Assembly: GCA_022402535.1 (NCBI GenBank)
Contig: JAKRSD010000026.1
Location: 1 to 64,000 of the forward strand
Length of the DNA stretch: 64,000 nt
Direction of reading: 5' to 3'
Source: Flavobacteriales bacterium
GTDB lineage: Bacteria > Bacteroidota > Bacteroidia > CAIKAF01
Shown here: piece after piece, positions 17,501-26,293 of the stretch
Layout: each line of letters opens with the position of its first letter
Numbering within the stretch: the first letter of the stretch is position 1
Translations under genes and position numbers: made by a program
Notes under the pieces: generated by a model
What the model was told of the DNA's origin: nothing
The model's input: only the letters and a program-made list of their open reading frames with translations
Database searches by the model: none

Positions 17501-17858
17501 TAACATAATCGGCATCGTTCAAATTTAAAACGGCTCCACCCGGCTGACTTGCCTGTACCAATATGGAAGCTGCCCCGGCTGCCGGTCTCAGTGTGATCGT
17601 ATTGGCAGCACTTGCCCCCGTTTTTGCCACAAAAGTGATGGGATAAGTTTCAGAAGCGCCCGTATAGGTGTTTTCAATTTCTATGATGTAAGCCTGGGAG
17701 AGCGTGGCCGGTATGGCACCGTATGCTTCTCCGATGGAAGCATGCGACGAAATGAGCACTCCGCCTCCGTCTTTCAGGTTTACGGAGTTCGTTTGCGCTT
17801 TGGAATGCAAACAAAATGCAAAAAGTAGAATTGTCGGCAAGAAGTAAAAATTTTTCAT
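14538..17858 (-). CDS. Giant T9SS protein: beta-helix plus PKD and Ig-like repeats
   Basis: A 1106-residue secreted protein. A signal peptide ends near residue 21. Residues about 30-490 form a right-handed parallel beta-helix (many N-rich rungs), closed by a DIDQEPRS...YRGADE segment. Next come alternating Ig-like modules (each opening with GC-G-P and a FQW/LQWQSS-DG motif) and three PKD modules with WxFGNG/WDFGDGNTS. The last 75 residues are a T9SS sorting domain. It shares module types with the three tandem genes at 26294-37702 but in a different order. Likely an adhesin or surface structural protein; no enzyme signature. Confidence 0.88.
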   Translation of the reverse strand: MKNFYFLPTILLFAFCLHSKAQTNSVNLKDGGGVLISSHASIGEAYGAIPATLSQAYIIEIENTYTGASETYPITFVAKTGASAANTITLRPAAGAASILVQASQPGGAVLNLNDADYVILDGRPGGTGNVGQLTFSNLGTTSSSNTVTLTNGASFNQLRYCTFLNSTTGSAGRGLFFGTSAANPTGNSDNLVEYCKFLSGRYLLNSSGTSANPNRNNVIFGCEFTNVIFVAIWSQAGTGKLTIDSCSIYNTTTTGQGAFGILYDGQTDTTIIRNNRIYDLFSTGTVKAINIRSVSGVNHSIIYNNFVSLTSGNGVNTTLIGIEYTGSNPTSGRVVHNSVRIGGVLNSGGSAGAVGSAAFYRTASNVSNIFEIENNLFVNERTGGTAGLQHIAMAATNISGTMNMDYNTYNGPPGFMIRWGTDLYTTFAPYQAVRAPGNEVNSNDAVVNFVSLTDLHLTGASIGNAALLAPLLPDVLTDIDQEPRSAAAYRGADEAIPIVFGCSGTPNPGNAVAGATSVCSGGNVSLSLSGLSIGEVPSLSFQWITSLNGVNFTVSPGDTNQTFSTSITQPTYFACIVTCSASGLSDTSGQVLVSITPLPSVASISETHTLGQYTFTANGVQNVTGYSWNFGNGNTSTLPSPTHTYTTGGAYTVTLIVTNACGADTASLPIFIGCEGTPSGGTISSNAQSVCLGQDFTLQITGLNPLISPTLSLQWQSSTDGVNFNDIPGADLSPYTTNISETTFFRCEVTCTLSGQSAFSNIISVNFIPVPVIGSISETHNGGEYQFTANGLQNASSVFWNFGNGAFGMGSSPSYTYAAGGTFTVTATATNACGSDTATLLITVGCEGAPDQATAQAISTDLCTGDDFTLSLTGLDAAQAVFYEYQWQQSTDGNTFTDINGANNSDYNATAGTHAFFRCLVTCTSQNLTTASTIVNLNIISPPSGGSIVSNQNGFTYNFSVSGISSPYTAAWDFGDGNTSSDNAPEHTYSGNGNYTVTVVLTNECGTETLTLSLTLNVGISENNISLLGLQPNPSEDLFTLVTSDSAPIDRIRITDMHGKVLFEKSTISETPVTLSAKNLGLKPGIYIIEVNVQNETVNLRLIVR

Positions 17859-17966
17859 AAGACCCGATATTTAATGATTAATTCTGATGCAATTTACATA
17901 TTTTAACAAAAATGAATTTTAATCAACGGATTCCGCCCGGATGAATAAGTTCTGCCATCTAAATCT

Positions 17967-17974
17967 TATCTTTG
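17967..17974 (+). promoter_or_regulatory. Candidate -7 box TATCTTTG for ffh
   Basis: Perfect TAnnTTTG, 19 bases before the ffh ATG. The -33 region reads AGTTCTG, a weak match. Confidence 0.6.
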
Positions 17975-17993
17975 TCCCTCATTTAAATAAGCC

Positions 17994-19325
17994 ATGTTTG
18001 AGAATCTGAGTGATAAGCTGGAACGTTCGTTCAAGCTGCTGAAAGGCCAGGGTAAAATTACCGAGATAAACGTTGCCGAAACCCTTAAAGAAGTGCGCCG
18101 TGCCCTTTTGGATGCCGACGTAAATTATAAAACCGCCAAAGAATTTACCGAAAGAGTAAAGGAAAAGGCGATGGGGCAGAACGTGCTTACTTCGGTTTCG
18201 CCGGGTCAGCTCATGGTGAAAATTGTGCACGATGAGTTGAAAGAACTCATGGGCGGCACCATGACCGACATCAACCTTAAAGGAAGTCCCAGCGTGATTC
18301 TGATGAGCGGTCTGCAGGGTTCCGGTAAAACCACGTTCTCGGGCAAATTAGCCAATCACCTCAAAACCAAACGCGGTAAAAATGTATTACTCGTAGCCTG
18401 CGACGTGTATCGTCCTGCGGCCATTGACCAGCTTCATGTGCTGGGCGACCTTATCGGGGTAAAAGTGTACAGCGATAAGGAAAACAAAAACCCGGTAGAA
18501 ATTGCCCGCAATGCGGTAAAAGAAGCCAAAACCCACGGACACAATGTCGTAATCATAGATACTGCGGGCCGCCTGGCGGTAGATGAGCAGATGATGAACG
18601 AAATTGCCGATGTAAAAGCGGCCGTTAACCCGGATGAAATCCTCTTTGTGGTGGATGCCATGACAGGACAGGATGCCGTAAATACGGCCAAAGCCTTCAA
18701 CGATAAACTCAATTTTGACGGAGTGGTGCTTACCAAACTCGACGGGGATACCCGCGGTGGAGCCGCACTTTCCATCAAATCGGTGGTAAACAAACCCATC
18801 AAATTTGTGGGAACGGGTGAAAAACCCGAAGCTCTGGATATTTTTTATCCGGAGCGTATGGCCGATCGTATTCTGGGCATGGGGGATATCGTTTCGCTTG
18901 TGGAACGCGCCCAAGAACAGTTTAACGAAGAGGAAGCCAAAAAACTGCAGAAAAAAATTGCCAAAAATCAGTTCGATTTTGAAGACTTTCTGGGGCAGAT
19001 TCACCAAATCAAAAAAATGGGAAACATCAAAGATTTGATGGGTATGATTCCCGGAGTGGGCAAAGCCATGAAGGATATGGATATTGATGACAATGCATTC
19101 AAAGGAGTGGAAGCCATCATTTATGCCATGACTCCCGAAGAACGCCACAATCCGCAGGTGCTGAACGGAAGCCGCAGAAATCGCATTGCCAAAGGCTCGG
19201 GTACCAATATCCAGGAAGTGAATAAACTCATCAAACAATTTGATGAAATGCGGAAAGTGATGCGCATGATGAACGATAAAAACGCCATGGCGAAAATGAT
19301 GCGCAACATGCCGAAAACGAGATAA
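17994..19325 (+). CDS. ffh: Signal recognition particle protein Ffh
   Basis: A 443-residue SRP54 GTPase. N domain about 1-90; G domain with GLQGSGKTT (residues 105-113), the DTAGR motif and TKLDGDTRGG; methionine-rich M domain from about 300 that binds SRP RNA and signal peptides. It targets nascent membrane proteins to FtsY, which is encoded at 47714-48673. It starts a plus-strand run and has its own promoter. The last residues (MAKMMRNMPKTR) are methionine-rich, as expected. Confidence 0.97.
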   Translation: MFENLSDKLERSFKLLKGQGKITEINVAETLKEVRRALLDADVNYKTAKEFTERVKEKAMGQNVLTSVSPGQLMVKIVHDELKELMGGTMTDINLKGSPSVILMSGLQGSGKTTFSGKLANHLKTKRGKNVLLVACDVYRPAAIDQLHVLGDLIGVKVYSDKENKNPVEIARNAVKEAKTHGHNVVIIDTAGRLAVDEQMMNEIADVKAAVNPDEILFVVDAMTGQDAVNTAKAFNDKLNFDGVVLTKLDGDTRGGAALSIKSVVNKPIKFVGTGEKPEALDIFYPERMADRILGMGDIVSLVERAQEQFNEEEAKKLQKKIAKNQFDFEDFLGQIHQIKKMGNIKDLMGMIPGVGKAMKDMDIDDNAFKGVEAIIYAMTPEERHNPQVLNGSRRNRIAKGSGTNIQEVNKLIKQFDEMRKVMRMMNDKNAMAKMMRNMPKTR

Positions 19326-19338
19326 CGGAACTTGGAAC

Positions 19339-19405
19339 AAGGATGAAGGACTGGATATATTCTATTGCCTTGTGCCTCCTACCTATTCCCCGATAGCTAT
19401 CGGGG
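19339..19405. repeat. Composite intergenic repeat: heptamers plus perfect palindrome
   Basis: The ffh-folD gap holds AAGGATG AAGGACT (19339-19352), then four in-phase heptamers TATTGCC TTGTGCC TCCTACC TATTCCC (19363-19390), ending in the perfect 18-bp palindrome CCCCGATAGCTATCGGGG (19388-19405). TATTGCC is the complement of the GGCAATA unit at the window start. Confidence 0.75.
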
Positions 19406-19436
19406 TATTAACAATTAACAGATAACAATCAACCCA

Positions 19437-20318
19437 ATGATTTTACTCGACGGAAAAGCCACATCGCAACAGATAAAAGCAGAGTTAAAGCAACAAACCG
19501 ATATATTAATCGCTTCGGGTAAACGCGCTCCGCATCTGGTGGCTGTTCTGGTGGGGAATAACGGGGCTTCGGAAACCTATGTGGCGGCTAAAATCAAAGC
19601 ATGCGAAGAAGTCGGTTTTAAATCTACGCTGCATCGACTTCCCGATACGGTTTCTGAACAGGAACTGCTCAAATTGATTCAGGACATGAATTCGGATGAG
19701 GGATTGGACGGATTTATCATTCAGCTCCCTTTGCCTAAACATATATCAGAAGAAAACATATTGCAGGCCGTAGATGCCCGCAAAGATGTAGATGGATTTC
19801 ACCCGCAGAATGTGGGACGGCTTACTTTGGGGCTTCCTACGTTTGTATCAGCGACTCCCGCCGGCATCATGGAATTATTAGCCCGTTATTACGTAGAAAC
19901 CGCGGGAAAACATTGTGTGGTAATAGGCCGCAGCAATATTGTGGGTACGCCCGTAAGTTTACTCATGAGCCGTAATACACAACCCGGAAATGCGACCGTA
20001 ACCCTGTGCCATAGCCGCACAAAAAATATCGAAGAAATAGTGCGCTCGGCCGATATTGTAATTGCCGCCATCGGGAAACCCGAGTGGGTTCAGGGCAGTT
20101 GGATTAAAGAAGGCGCCGTAGTGATTGATGTGGGTATTACCCGCATGGCAGATGCATCTAAAAAATCCGGGTTTCGGTTGGCCGGCGATGTGCATTTTGA
20201 ATCCGCAGCTCCCCGTTGTTCTTTCATTACGCCCGTTCCGGGGGGAGTAGGACCCATGACCATCGTCTCGCTGCTTAAGAATACACTGAAGTCCTACAAC
20301 AAAGAAGTCTATCCTTAA
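19437..20318 (+). CDS. folD: Bifunctional methylene-THF dehydrogenase/cyclohydrolase FolD
   Basis: A 293-residue FolD. The catalytic region [18 protein letters not shown] carries the Y..K pair of the active site. [23 protein letters not shown] and the Rossmann region [14 protein letters not shown] are all typical. The C-terminal [11 protein letters not shown] is intact. It interconverts 5,10-methylene- and 10-formyl-tetrahydrofolate with NADP(H). Length is normal for the family. Confidence 0.96.
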   Translation: MILLDGKATSQQIKAELKQQTDILIASGKRAPHLVAVLVGNNGASETYVAAKIKACEEVGFKSTLHRLPDTVSEQELLKLIQDMNSDEGLDGFIIQLPLPKHISEENILQAVDARKDVDGFHPQNVGRLTLGLPTFVSATPAGIMELLARYYVETAGKHCVVIGRSNIVGTPVSLLMSRNTQPGNATVTLCHSRTKNIEEIVRSADIVIAAIGKPEWVQGSWIKEGAVVIDVGITRMADASKKSGFRLAGDVHFESAAPRCSFITPVPGGVGPMTIVSLLKNTLKSYNKEVYP

Positions 20319-20405
20319 TTTTTGGGAAATCGGACTTTAAATATTTGAAAGGAATGGATTTCCTTTGAAAAAATTATTACTTTTCGACCACTAAAGAAAT
20401 TTTAC

Positions 20406-22061
20406 ATGATGCGTTCACTTGCCGTTTCTACCCTTCTATTTACCACCACCATTTTCACGTTCGGGCAGACAGGCAGTTCAAACAAGAAAGGTTTTCTGAA
20501 CATGGAACAGGCCAAACGGTTTTTGCAGGAGGAAAACTGGGAAGGTGCTGCTTCGGCCGCAGAAAAAATATTAAGCCAGAATCCGTCACATCCTGACGCC
20601 AATTACATGGGAGCCATGGGGCATATCAATGCCAAAAACTACAACCGTGGGTTTGAATTGATTTCGAATGCCGCTGCGGCGAAAAATAAAAAACACAAGG
20701 ATATAGATTTCTGGATGGGCCGGGCTTTTATGGGCATTCAAAATGTAGACAGTGCGCTGTTTTACATGAACCGCTACAAAAGCAAAGGCGGAAAACGCCC
20801 CAATTATACCTTCGGGTTTACTCCCGATTACTATCTGAAACAGCTTGAAAACGCAAAAAAATACATGGCTACTCCCGTGAAGGTGGCCTTTAAAAATTTG
20901 GGCGAAGCCGTAAACGATGAAGATGATGACGTAGCGCCGTCACTCACTGCCGAAGGCGATTTACTCATCTTCACTTCGCGTAGAAATTCCAATATCGGCG
21001 GACTTTCCGATCCATACGACGGGCGGCCGTTTCAGGATATCTGGCTCAGCCGTCTGGATACCGTAACCGGTAAATGGCGCGATGCGGAAAACCTTACCAA
21101 GCTGAATACATCAGGCCACGAAGCCAATATGAGTATTTCCCCCGACGGAAACACGGTGTTTATCTACAAAAATGTGAGTGATAATTCGGGAAGTGGCGAC
21201 ATCTGGTTTGCCAAAACCAAAGGCGACCCAACCGATTGGAATCGTCCGAAAGAATTTGAAGGACCTTTTAACTCTACGTATTTTGAGACGTCGGCCTGTT
21301 TGGCACCGGGAGGTAAAAAGTTCTTCTTTGTGTCCGAAAGACCCGATGGGAAACCCTCTTATGGCAGTGGAGATATCTGGATGTGCGAAAGACTTAACCG
21401 CCGCGAATGGAAAAAACCGGTGAATCTGGGGGCCAAAATCAATTCTCTTTATGATGAAATCAGCGTAACCGTTCACCCTAATGGTAAAACTATATTCTTC
21501 GCCTCAAATGGAGAAAAGAGTATGGGAGGATATGATATTTTTCGTTCGGAATGGGTAAACGACCAATGGACCGAGCCGGTAAATTTGGGGTATCCGCTCA
21601 ATACCATGGGCGATGAAATTCACTTTACGATTTCTGCTGATGGAAAAAAGGCTTTCATAGCCGCTATCCGTCCTGAAGGGCTGGGCCGTTATGATATTTA
21701 CGAAGTGGATTTATCCGATTATGATTTGGTAGCCGTGGAAGGAAGTGAAAGCGGAAAAGGGGTAGTTCCTTCCGGTGCCGGGCTTTCCATTCTGAAAGGA
21801 AAAATAATCAACGGAACTTCCGGAACCTTGGGCGCAGAAGCCACTATTACAGTTTTTGATGCAGAAACAGGAAGCGAAGTGATAAAAACAGACTCCGACG
21901 AAAATGGATTATACTTTATTACGCTGGAAGGTGCAAAACGCTATAAAGTAACGATTGAAGCGGAAGGATTTAAAACCCAGACGGACGAATTTTATCTGGG
22001 CAAACGTAATAGCGGTACACCTTTTACCCTGTCCAAATCGTATTACCTTCAAACCCAGTAA
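20406..22061 (+). CDS. PorE-like TPR/PD40 beta-propeller/CRD protein without OmpA domain
   Basis: A 551-residue exported protein. Signal peptide residues 1-21; TPR region about 28-115; PD40 (TolB-like) beta-propeller about 165-440 with repeated SPDG/SADGKKAFI blades; carboxypeptidase-regulatory-like domain about 462-550. This is the domain order of the T9SS-associated PorE protein, except that the C-terminal OmpA peptidoglycan-binding domain is absent and the protein stops at the end of the CRD. It may be a PorE paralogue with another anchor. A second ATG (20409) follows the first directly. Confidence 0.8.
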   Translation: MMRSLAVSTLLFTTTIFTFGQTGSSNKKGFLNMEQAKRFLQEENWEGAASAAEKILSQNPSHPDANYMGAMGHINAKNYNRGFELISNAAAAKNKKHKDIDFWMGRAFMGIQNVDSALFYMNRYKSKGGKRPNYTFGFTPDYYLKQLENAKKYMATPVKVAFKNLGEAVNDEDDDVAPSLTAEGDLLIFTSRRNSNIGGLSDPYDGRPFQDIWLSRLDTVTGKWRDAENLTKLNTSGHEANMSISPDGNTVFIYKNVSDNSGSGDIWFAKTKGDPTDWNRPKEFEGPFNSTYFETSACLAPGGKKFFFVSERPDGKPSYGSGDIWMCERLNRREWKKPVNLGAKINSLYDEISVTVHPNGKTIFFASNGEKSMGGYDIFRSEWVNDQWTEPVNLGYPLNTMGDEIHFTISADGKKAFIAAIRPEGLGRYDIYEVDLSDYDLVAVEGSESGKGVVPSGAGLSILKGKIINGTSGTLGAEATITVFDAETGSEVIKTDSDENGLYFITLEGAKRYKVTIEAEGFKTQTDEFYLGKRNSGTPFTLSKSYYLQTQ

Positions 22062-22076
22062 TCCTTACTTCCCCCT

Positions 22077-23006
22077 ATGTTGAACGTGGAAAAATATCTT
22101 CAACTGATGGGGCATACGGGGGCTGTGTATTCAATCACTCAGGCCGAAAATCCCGATTCTGTATTTACCGCCGGCAGCGATGGTTTTATTGCCCGTTGGA
22201 ATATCGTTTCCGGTCAGTCAGAAGGAGCATTGGCGCAAATTCAGGCGCCTGTATTCAGTCTTCATCATCATCGCGAAAGCCGGACTGTTTGGGCCGGCAG
22301 AGAAGATGGAGGACTGCACGTAATCGATTTGGTAAATAACTCGGAACGAAAGCTGTTAAAAAACCACACGGGCGGTGTATTTTCTATTTACGTGGCTCAT
22401 GGCTTTATATACACTTCGGGGGGAGACGGAACCATAGCCATCATATCACCCGAAACATTTGAAACGCTGAAAATCAGGAAAATTTCTACAGAGAAACTGC
22501 GCGGAATTTATGCGCACCCTGTTTCAGGTCATTTATTTTTGGCTTCTGCCGATGGCAAAATTCGAGAGTTTGATAAAGACCTGAATGGATTGATTCGCGA
22601 ATGGTCAGCGCACGAAGGCGCTGCCAACGCAGTCAGTTTATTCCCCGATGGCAGGCTGATTTCCGGAGGAAGAGATGCCCGTTTGAAAATTTGGGATATT
22701 AGTTCCGGTGAACCTCAGCTTACAGAAAATATCGCGGCCCATAATTATGCCGTATATAAAATAAAAGTGGTTGAAAGTCAGAATGTGTTTATAACCTGTT
22801 CGCGCGACAAAACCTTAAAAATTTGGGACTTGAATTCGTTGCAGGTGCTCAACCGCATCAGCCTGAAAACCTTGGGAGGACATAAGAATTCGGTGAATAG
22901 TTTTGAATATCTTCCTGAGTCCCAGAAATTAGTCTCCGTAAGCGATGATTCCGCCGTGATGGTTTGGGAATTATCGGGATTAATGCAAAACAAAGCTCCC
23001 GATTAG
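22077..23006 (+). CDS. WD40-repeat beta-propeller protein
   Basis: A 309-residue protein of about seven WD40 blades (for example HTGAVYSIT ... DGFIARWNI, SRDKTLKIWDL, DDSAVMVWEL). There is no signal peptide, so it is predicted cytoplasmic. It starts 15 bases after the PorE-like gene and is probably co-transcribed. WD40 proteins are scaffolds; the partner is unknown. Confidence 0.88.
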   Translation: MLNVEKYLQLMGHTGAVYSITQAENPDSVFTAGSDGFIARWNIVSGQSEGALAQIQAPVFSLHHHRESRTVWAGREDGGLHVIDLVNNSERKLLKNHTGGVFSIYVAHGFIYTSGGDGTIAIISPETFETLKIRKISTEKLRGIYAHPVSGHLFLASADGKIREFDKDLNGLIREWSAHEGAANAVSLFPDGRLISGGRDARLKIWDISSGEPQLTENIAAHNYAVYKIKVVESQNVFITCSRDKTLKIWDLNSLQVLNRISLKTLGGHKNSVNSFEYLPESQKLVSVSDDSAVMVWELSGLMQNKAPD

Positions 23007-23043
23007 CAGTTTAAATTGAAACATTAACATAAATAAAACCGAT

Positions 23044-23496
23044 ATGTCACATGTAAAAGTAGGAGATAAAGCTCCAGAAATTCAGGGAATAGACCAACAT
23101 GGAAATGCTGTTTCGTTAGCTTCATTTAAAGGAAAAAAACTGGTGCTGTATTTTTATCCCAAAGACGATACGCCGGGCTGTACGGCAGAGGCCTGTAATC
23201 TCAGAGATAATTATGATGCGATCAAAAAGGCAGGATTTGAAATTTTGGGGGTAAGCCCCGATAATGAGAAGTCACACACGAAATTCATCACCAAGTACGA
23301 ACTACCTTTCAGTCTGCTGGCTGATACTGATAAAGCAACCTGCGAAGCCTACGGAGTTTGGGTTGAAAAAAGCATGTATGGCCGTAAGTATATGGGTGTA
23401 AACCGCATGACTTTCATCATCAATGAAAAAGGTATCATTGAAAAGGTTATTGAAAAAGTAGATACCAAAAACCACACGGATCAAATTTTAGCCTGA
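23044..23496 (+). CDS. bcp: Thioredoxin-dependent thiol peroxidase (Bcp/PrxQ)
   Basis: A 150-residue peroxiredoxin. The peroxidatic cysteine lies in DDTPGCTAEACNLRD, which also carries the resolving cysteine five residues later, the PrxQ pattern. It reduces hydroperoxides using thioredoxin. Cytoplasmic, intact and of normal length. Gap of 37 bases from the WD40 gene. Confidence 0.95.
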   Translation: MSHVKVGDKAPEIQGIDQHGNAVSLASFKGKKLVLYFYPKDDTPGCTAEACNLRDNYDAIKKAGFEILGVSPDNEKSHTKFITKYELPFSLLADTDKATCEAYGVWVEKSMYGRKYMGVNRMTFIINEKGIIEKVIEKVDTKNHTDQILA

Positions 23497-23574
23497 AAAA
23501 CAGACTGTTGAAAAAATCCATTAGGATAATTTCTGTTTTTGACTAAATTGTTGCCCAAATTAATGACAAAAAAA

Positions 23575-24594
23575 ATGGCAAAAGACGAAAAATCGGCAAA
23601 ATTAGAGGCGTTAAAGCTCACATTAGATAAGCTGGACAAAACATACGGTAAGGGAACCATTATGCGCTTGGGCGATAATGCCGTGGAAACCATGGAAGTA
23701 ATTCCTTCAGGCTCACTTTCGTTAGACTTGGCTTTAGGGGTGAATGGTTATCCGCGCGGCAGGGTCATTGAAATATATGGTCCGGAGTCTTCAGGTAAAA
23801 CCACATTAACCATACACGCGATAGCCGAAGCCCAAAAACAGGGAGGCATTGCCGCATTCATTGATGCAGAGCATGCTTTCGACCGTTTTTATGCCGAAAA
23901 ATTAGGGGTTGACACCGAAAATCTCTTGATTTCGCAACCCGATAATGGCGAACAGGCTTTAGAAATTGCCGATAATCTGATTCGTTCAGGGGCTATTGAT
24001 ATTATTGTAATTGACTCCGTGGCGGCTTTGGTTCCCAAAAGCGAACTGGAAGGTGAAATGGGGGATTCTAAAATGGGGCTACATGCAAGGCTCATGTCTC
24101 AGGCCATGCGTAAACTAACGGCATCCATCAGCCGTACCAACTGTACCTGCATTTTTATCAACCAGCTGCGCGAAAAAATCGGAGTTATGTTCGGTAATCC
24201 CGAAACCACTACGGGCGGAAATGCCTTGAAATATTATGCTTCTATTCGAGTGGACATTCGCAGAACCGGTCAGATCAAAGAAGGAGATGAAATCGTGGGT
24301 AACCGCATTAAAGTAAAAGTGGTGAAAAACAAGGTGGCACCTCCTTTCCGTCAGGCAGAGTTTGATATTATGTACGGACAGGGAATATCCAAAACCGGTG
24401 AAATCATCGACATGGCCACCGATTTGAATATTGTGAAAAAATCGGGTTCATGGTTCAGCTACGGAGAAACAAAACTCGGTCAGGGGCGTGATTCAGTAAA
24501 AGCCTTGTTAGCCGATAACCCTGAATTGGCTGAAGAACTTGAACAAAAAGTGAAAGAAGCCGTATATGCCAATGCGGCGGCTAAGAAAAAATAA
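23575..24594 (+). CDS. recA: Recombinase RecA
   Basis: A 339-residue RecA from the ATG at 23575 ([20 protein letters not shown]); in-frame ATG 23563 and TTG 23541-region starts are possible but extend beyond the usual family start. Walker [10 protein letters not shown] lies near residues 69-77, and the L2 loop region [20 protein letters not shown] is intact. It drives homologous recombination, which matters here because the tandem genes at 26294-37702 show signs of gene conversion. The stop TAA is followed directly by the next ATG. Confidence 0.97.
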   Translation: MAKDEKSAKLEALKLTLDKLDKTYGKGTIMRLGDNAVETMEVIPSGSLSLDLALGVNGYPRGRVIEIYGPESSGKTTLTIHAIAEAQKQGGIAAFIDAEHAFDRFYAEKLGVDTENLLISQPDNGEQALEIADNLIRSGAIDIIVIDSVAALVPKSELEGEMGDSKMGLHARLMSQAMRKLTASISRTNCTCIFINQLREKIGVMFGNPETTTGGNALKYYASIRVDIRRTGQIKEGDEIVGNRIKVKVVKNKVAPPFRQAEFDIMYGQGISKTGEIIDMATDLNIVKKSGSWFSYGETKLGQGRDSVKALLADNPELAEELEQKVKEAVYANAAAKKK

Positions 24595-25089
24595 ATGGAG
24601 AGTAAAAAACTTATTTGGTCCATATTATCAGTATCCACTTTGCTTATGATGGCAGGGTGGATACTTCCGCTTTTAACCGTAAAGGTCAGCTTTGAAGTGC
24701 CTTTCATCGGCCGACAGGATGTAATGAACGAAACCCGAAGCATGTTTGGGACCATTGCCAAGTTAACGGAAGACCAAAATTACTTTCCGGCATTCCTTAT
24801 TACATTTTTTGGTGTTTTGGTCCCCGTATTGAAGACACTATCCATGGGATATTCGTTAACGGGATTTAGAAATGCAGAAAAGGTAGGGGAGTGGATTTTT
24901 TCCATTAATAAATGGGCTATGGCCGATGTGTTTTCTATGAGTATTATCATTGCCTTTTTAACAGCAAGAGGAATGGGAAACATCAGCGCCGAGCCACAAG
25001 CCGGCTTTTATGTTTTTACGGCTTATGTACTGCTTTCGGGCATTGGAGCCCAAATGAGCATGAAATTTCACCGTAAAAACAGGCGATAA
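24595..25089 (+). CDS. Paraquat-inducible protein A (PqiA-like) membrane protein
   Basis: A 164-residue protein with four membrane helices (about 8-28, 62-84, 98-125 and 135-155). The segment PVLKTLSMGY and INKWAMADVFSMSIIIAFL match the PqiA domain. Family members work with MCE-type lipid-transport complexes in Proteobacteria; no MCE gene is nearby. It starts on the base after the recA stop, so the two are likely co-transcribed. Confidence 0.85.
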   Translation: MESKKLIWSILSVSTLLMMAGWILPLLTVKVSFEVPFIGRQDVMNETRSMFGTIAKLTEDQNYFPAFLITFFGVLVPVLKTLSMGYSLTGFRNAEKVGEWIFSINKWAMADVFSMSIIIAFLTARGMGNISAEPQAGFYVFTAYVLLSGIGAQMSMKFHRKNRR

Positions 25090-25148
25090 GCCAATGAAAT
25101 TATTCTTGGCAAACCTTGCTCTATCTATTACTTTTGGAAAAAAATTAC

Positions 25149-26168
25149 ATGAGGACTTTCCCCCTATACATTTTTCTTATTTCATCGATGGTGGTGCTTT
25201 TTACCTTTTTTTCCTGCGGAAATAAAAAGGAAGGGAATGCCAAAAGTAAAGTCGGGGATACGTTAAGTGTTTTGTCCAATTTTGACCTGCTGATTGAAGA
25301 AGATCCCGATAACCCTGAACTCTATTTTCAAAGGGCAGAATTTCATCTTGGACAGGATAACGTATTTTCAGGTATGGCGGATATAGAAAAAGCCATCGCC
25401 CTGGATTCCACGAAAGCTAAATATTATACTCTTCTGGCTGATTTTAATCTGGTGATGAATAAAATCCCTGAAGTAAAAAATAACCTGAACAGAGCTCTTC
25501 AGCTTGAGCCCGAAAATACCGATGCATTATTAAAATTTGCCGAGTTTCAGCTCTACCTGCAGGACTATCCCCAAGTATTTGAGCACGTAAATAAAGCCCT
25601 TCGGATCAACCAATATTTAGCTAAAGGGTATTTTCTAAAGGGCATGGCATACATTGAAATGGCGGATACGCCGATGGCAGTGAGCAGCTTTCAGACTTGT
25701 GTGGAACAAGATCCTGAATATTTTCATGCGCATATGCAGTTGGGGTTAATTTTTTCTTCTAAAAACGACCCTGTTTGTGTTACCTATTTTAATAATGCGA
25801 TTCGTGTAAATCCCACGAAACCGGAGTCCTATTATGCACTGGGCTATTTTTATCAGGAAAACGGACAATTCGAAGCCGCCCTTCAGAGCTACGACAATAT
25901 GCTTAAAGTGAGTCCTAAAAACGCAGCGGCGTTGTATAATAAGGGGTATATTCATTTAGTGTATCTGAAAAATTACGATGAAGCCATTTCCTGGTTCACT
26001 CAAGCCATCCAGTCGGATGGACGATATGCAGATGCTTACTATAACCGTGGTTTTGCGTATGAACTGAAGAAAAATAAGGCTGCGGCCAAGCAAGATTACG
26101 AAAATGCGCTGAGAGTAAATCCTGACCACGAACTCGCCCCCAGAGGACTTTCTCGTATTGGTAAATAA
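25149..26168 (+). CDS. TPR-repeat lipoprotein
   Basis: A 339-residue protein. The signal sequence ends in a lipobox (FFSCGN). About eight tetratricopeptide repeats fill residues 45-335, for example YYNRGFAYELKKNKAAAKQDYENAL. The ATG at 25149 is chosen over a TTG at 25116 because it places the signal peptide at the N-terminus. It is probably anchored in the envelope as a protein-binding scaffold; the partner is not evident. Confidence 0.87.
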   Translation: MRTFPLYIFLISSMVVLFTFFSCGNKKEGNAKSKVGDTLSVLSNFDLLIEEDPDNPELYFQRAEFHLGQDNVFSGMADIEKAIALDSTKAKYYTLLADFNLVMNKIPEVKNNLNRALQLEPENTDALLKFAEFQLYLQDYPQVFEHVNKALRINQYLAKGYFLKGMAYIEMADTPMAVSSFQTCVEQDPEYFHAHMQLGLIFSSKNDPVCVTYFNNAIRVNPTKPESYYALGYFYQENGQFEAALQSYDNMLKVSPKNAAALYNKGYIHLVYLKNYDEAISWFTQAIQSDGRYADAYYNRGFAYELKKNKAAAKQDYENALRVNPDHELAPRGLSRIGK

Positions 26169-26264
26169 TGATTGATATTGAATTCATTAAACTATTTCAA
26201 CATCTGTTGATTGTTTTTTGGCGTTTATTGTCCTGAGTATAGCCCATGATATTTACATTTTGTG

Positions 26265-26272
26265 TTAATTTG
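26265..26272 (+). promoter_or_regulatory. Candidate -7 box TTAATTTG, tandem gene 1
   Basis: One mismatch to TAnnTTTG, 21 bases before the ATG of the first tandem gene. The same TTAATTTG at the same spacing precedes the second tandem gene. Confidence 0.5.
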
Positions 26273-26293
26273 TGCTAAACAAAATGTAAAATT

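Noticed and set aside
18387-19340. 317-codon open frame antisense to ffh
   Set aside because: It is a His/Phe-rich shadow of the ffh reading frame; composition is not protein-like and ffh is certain.
20348-20366. Possible terminator after folD (AAAGGAA/TTCCTTT)
   Set aside because: Short AT-rich stem with no T-run after it on the plus strand.
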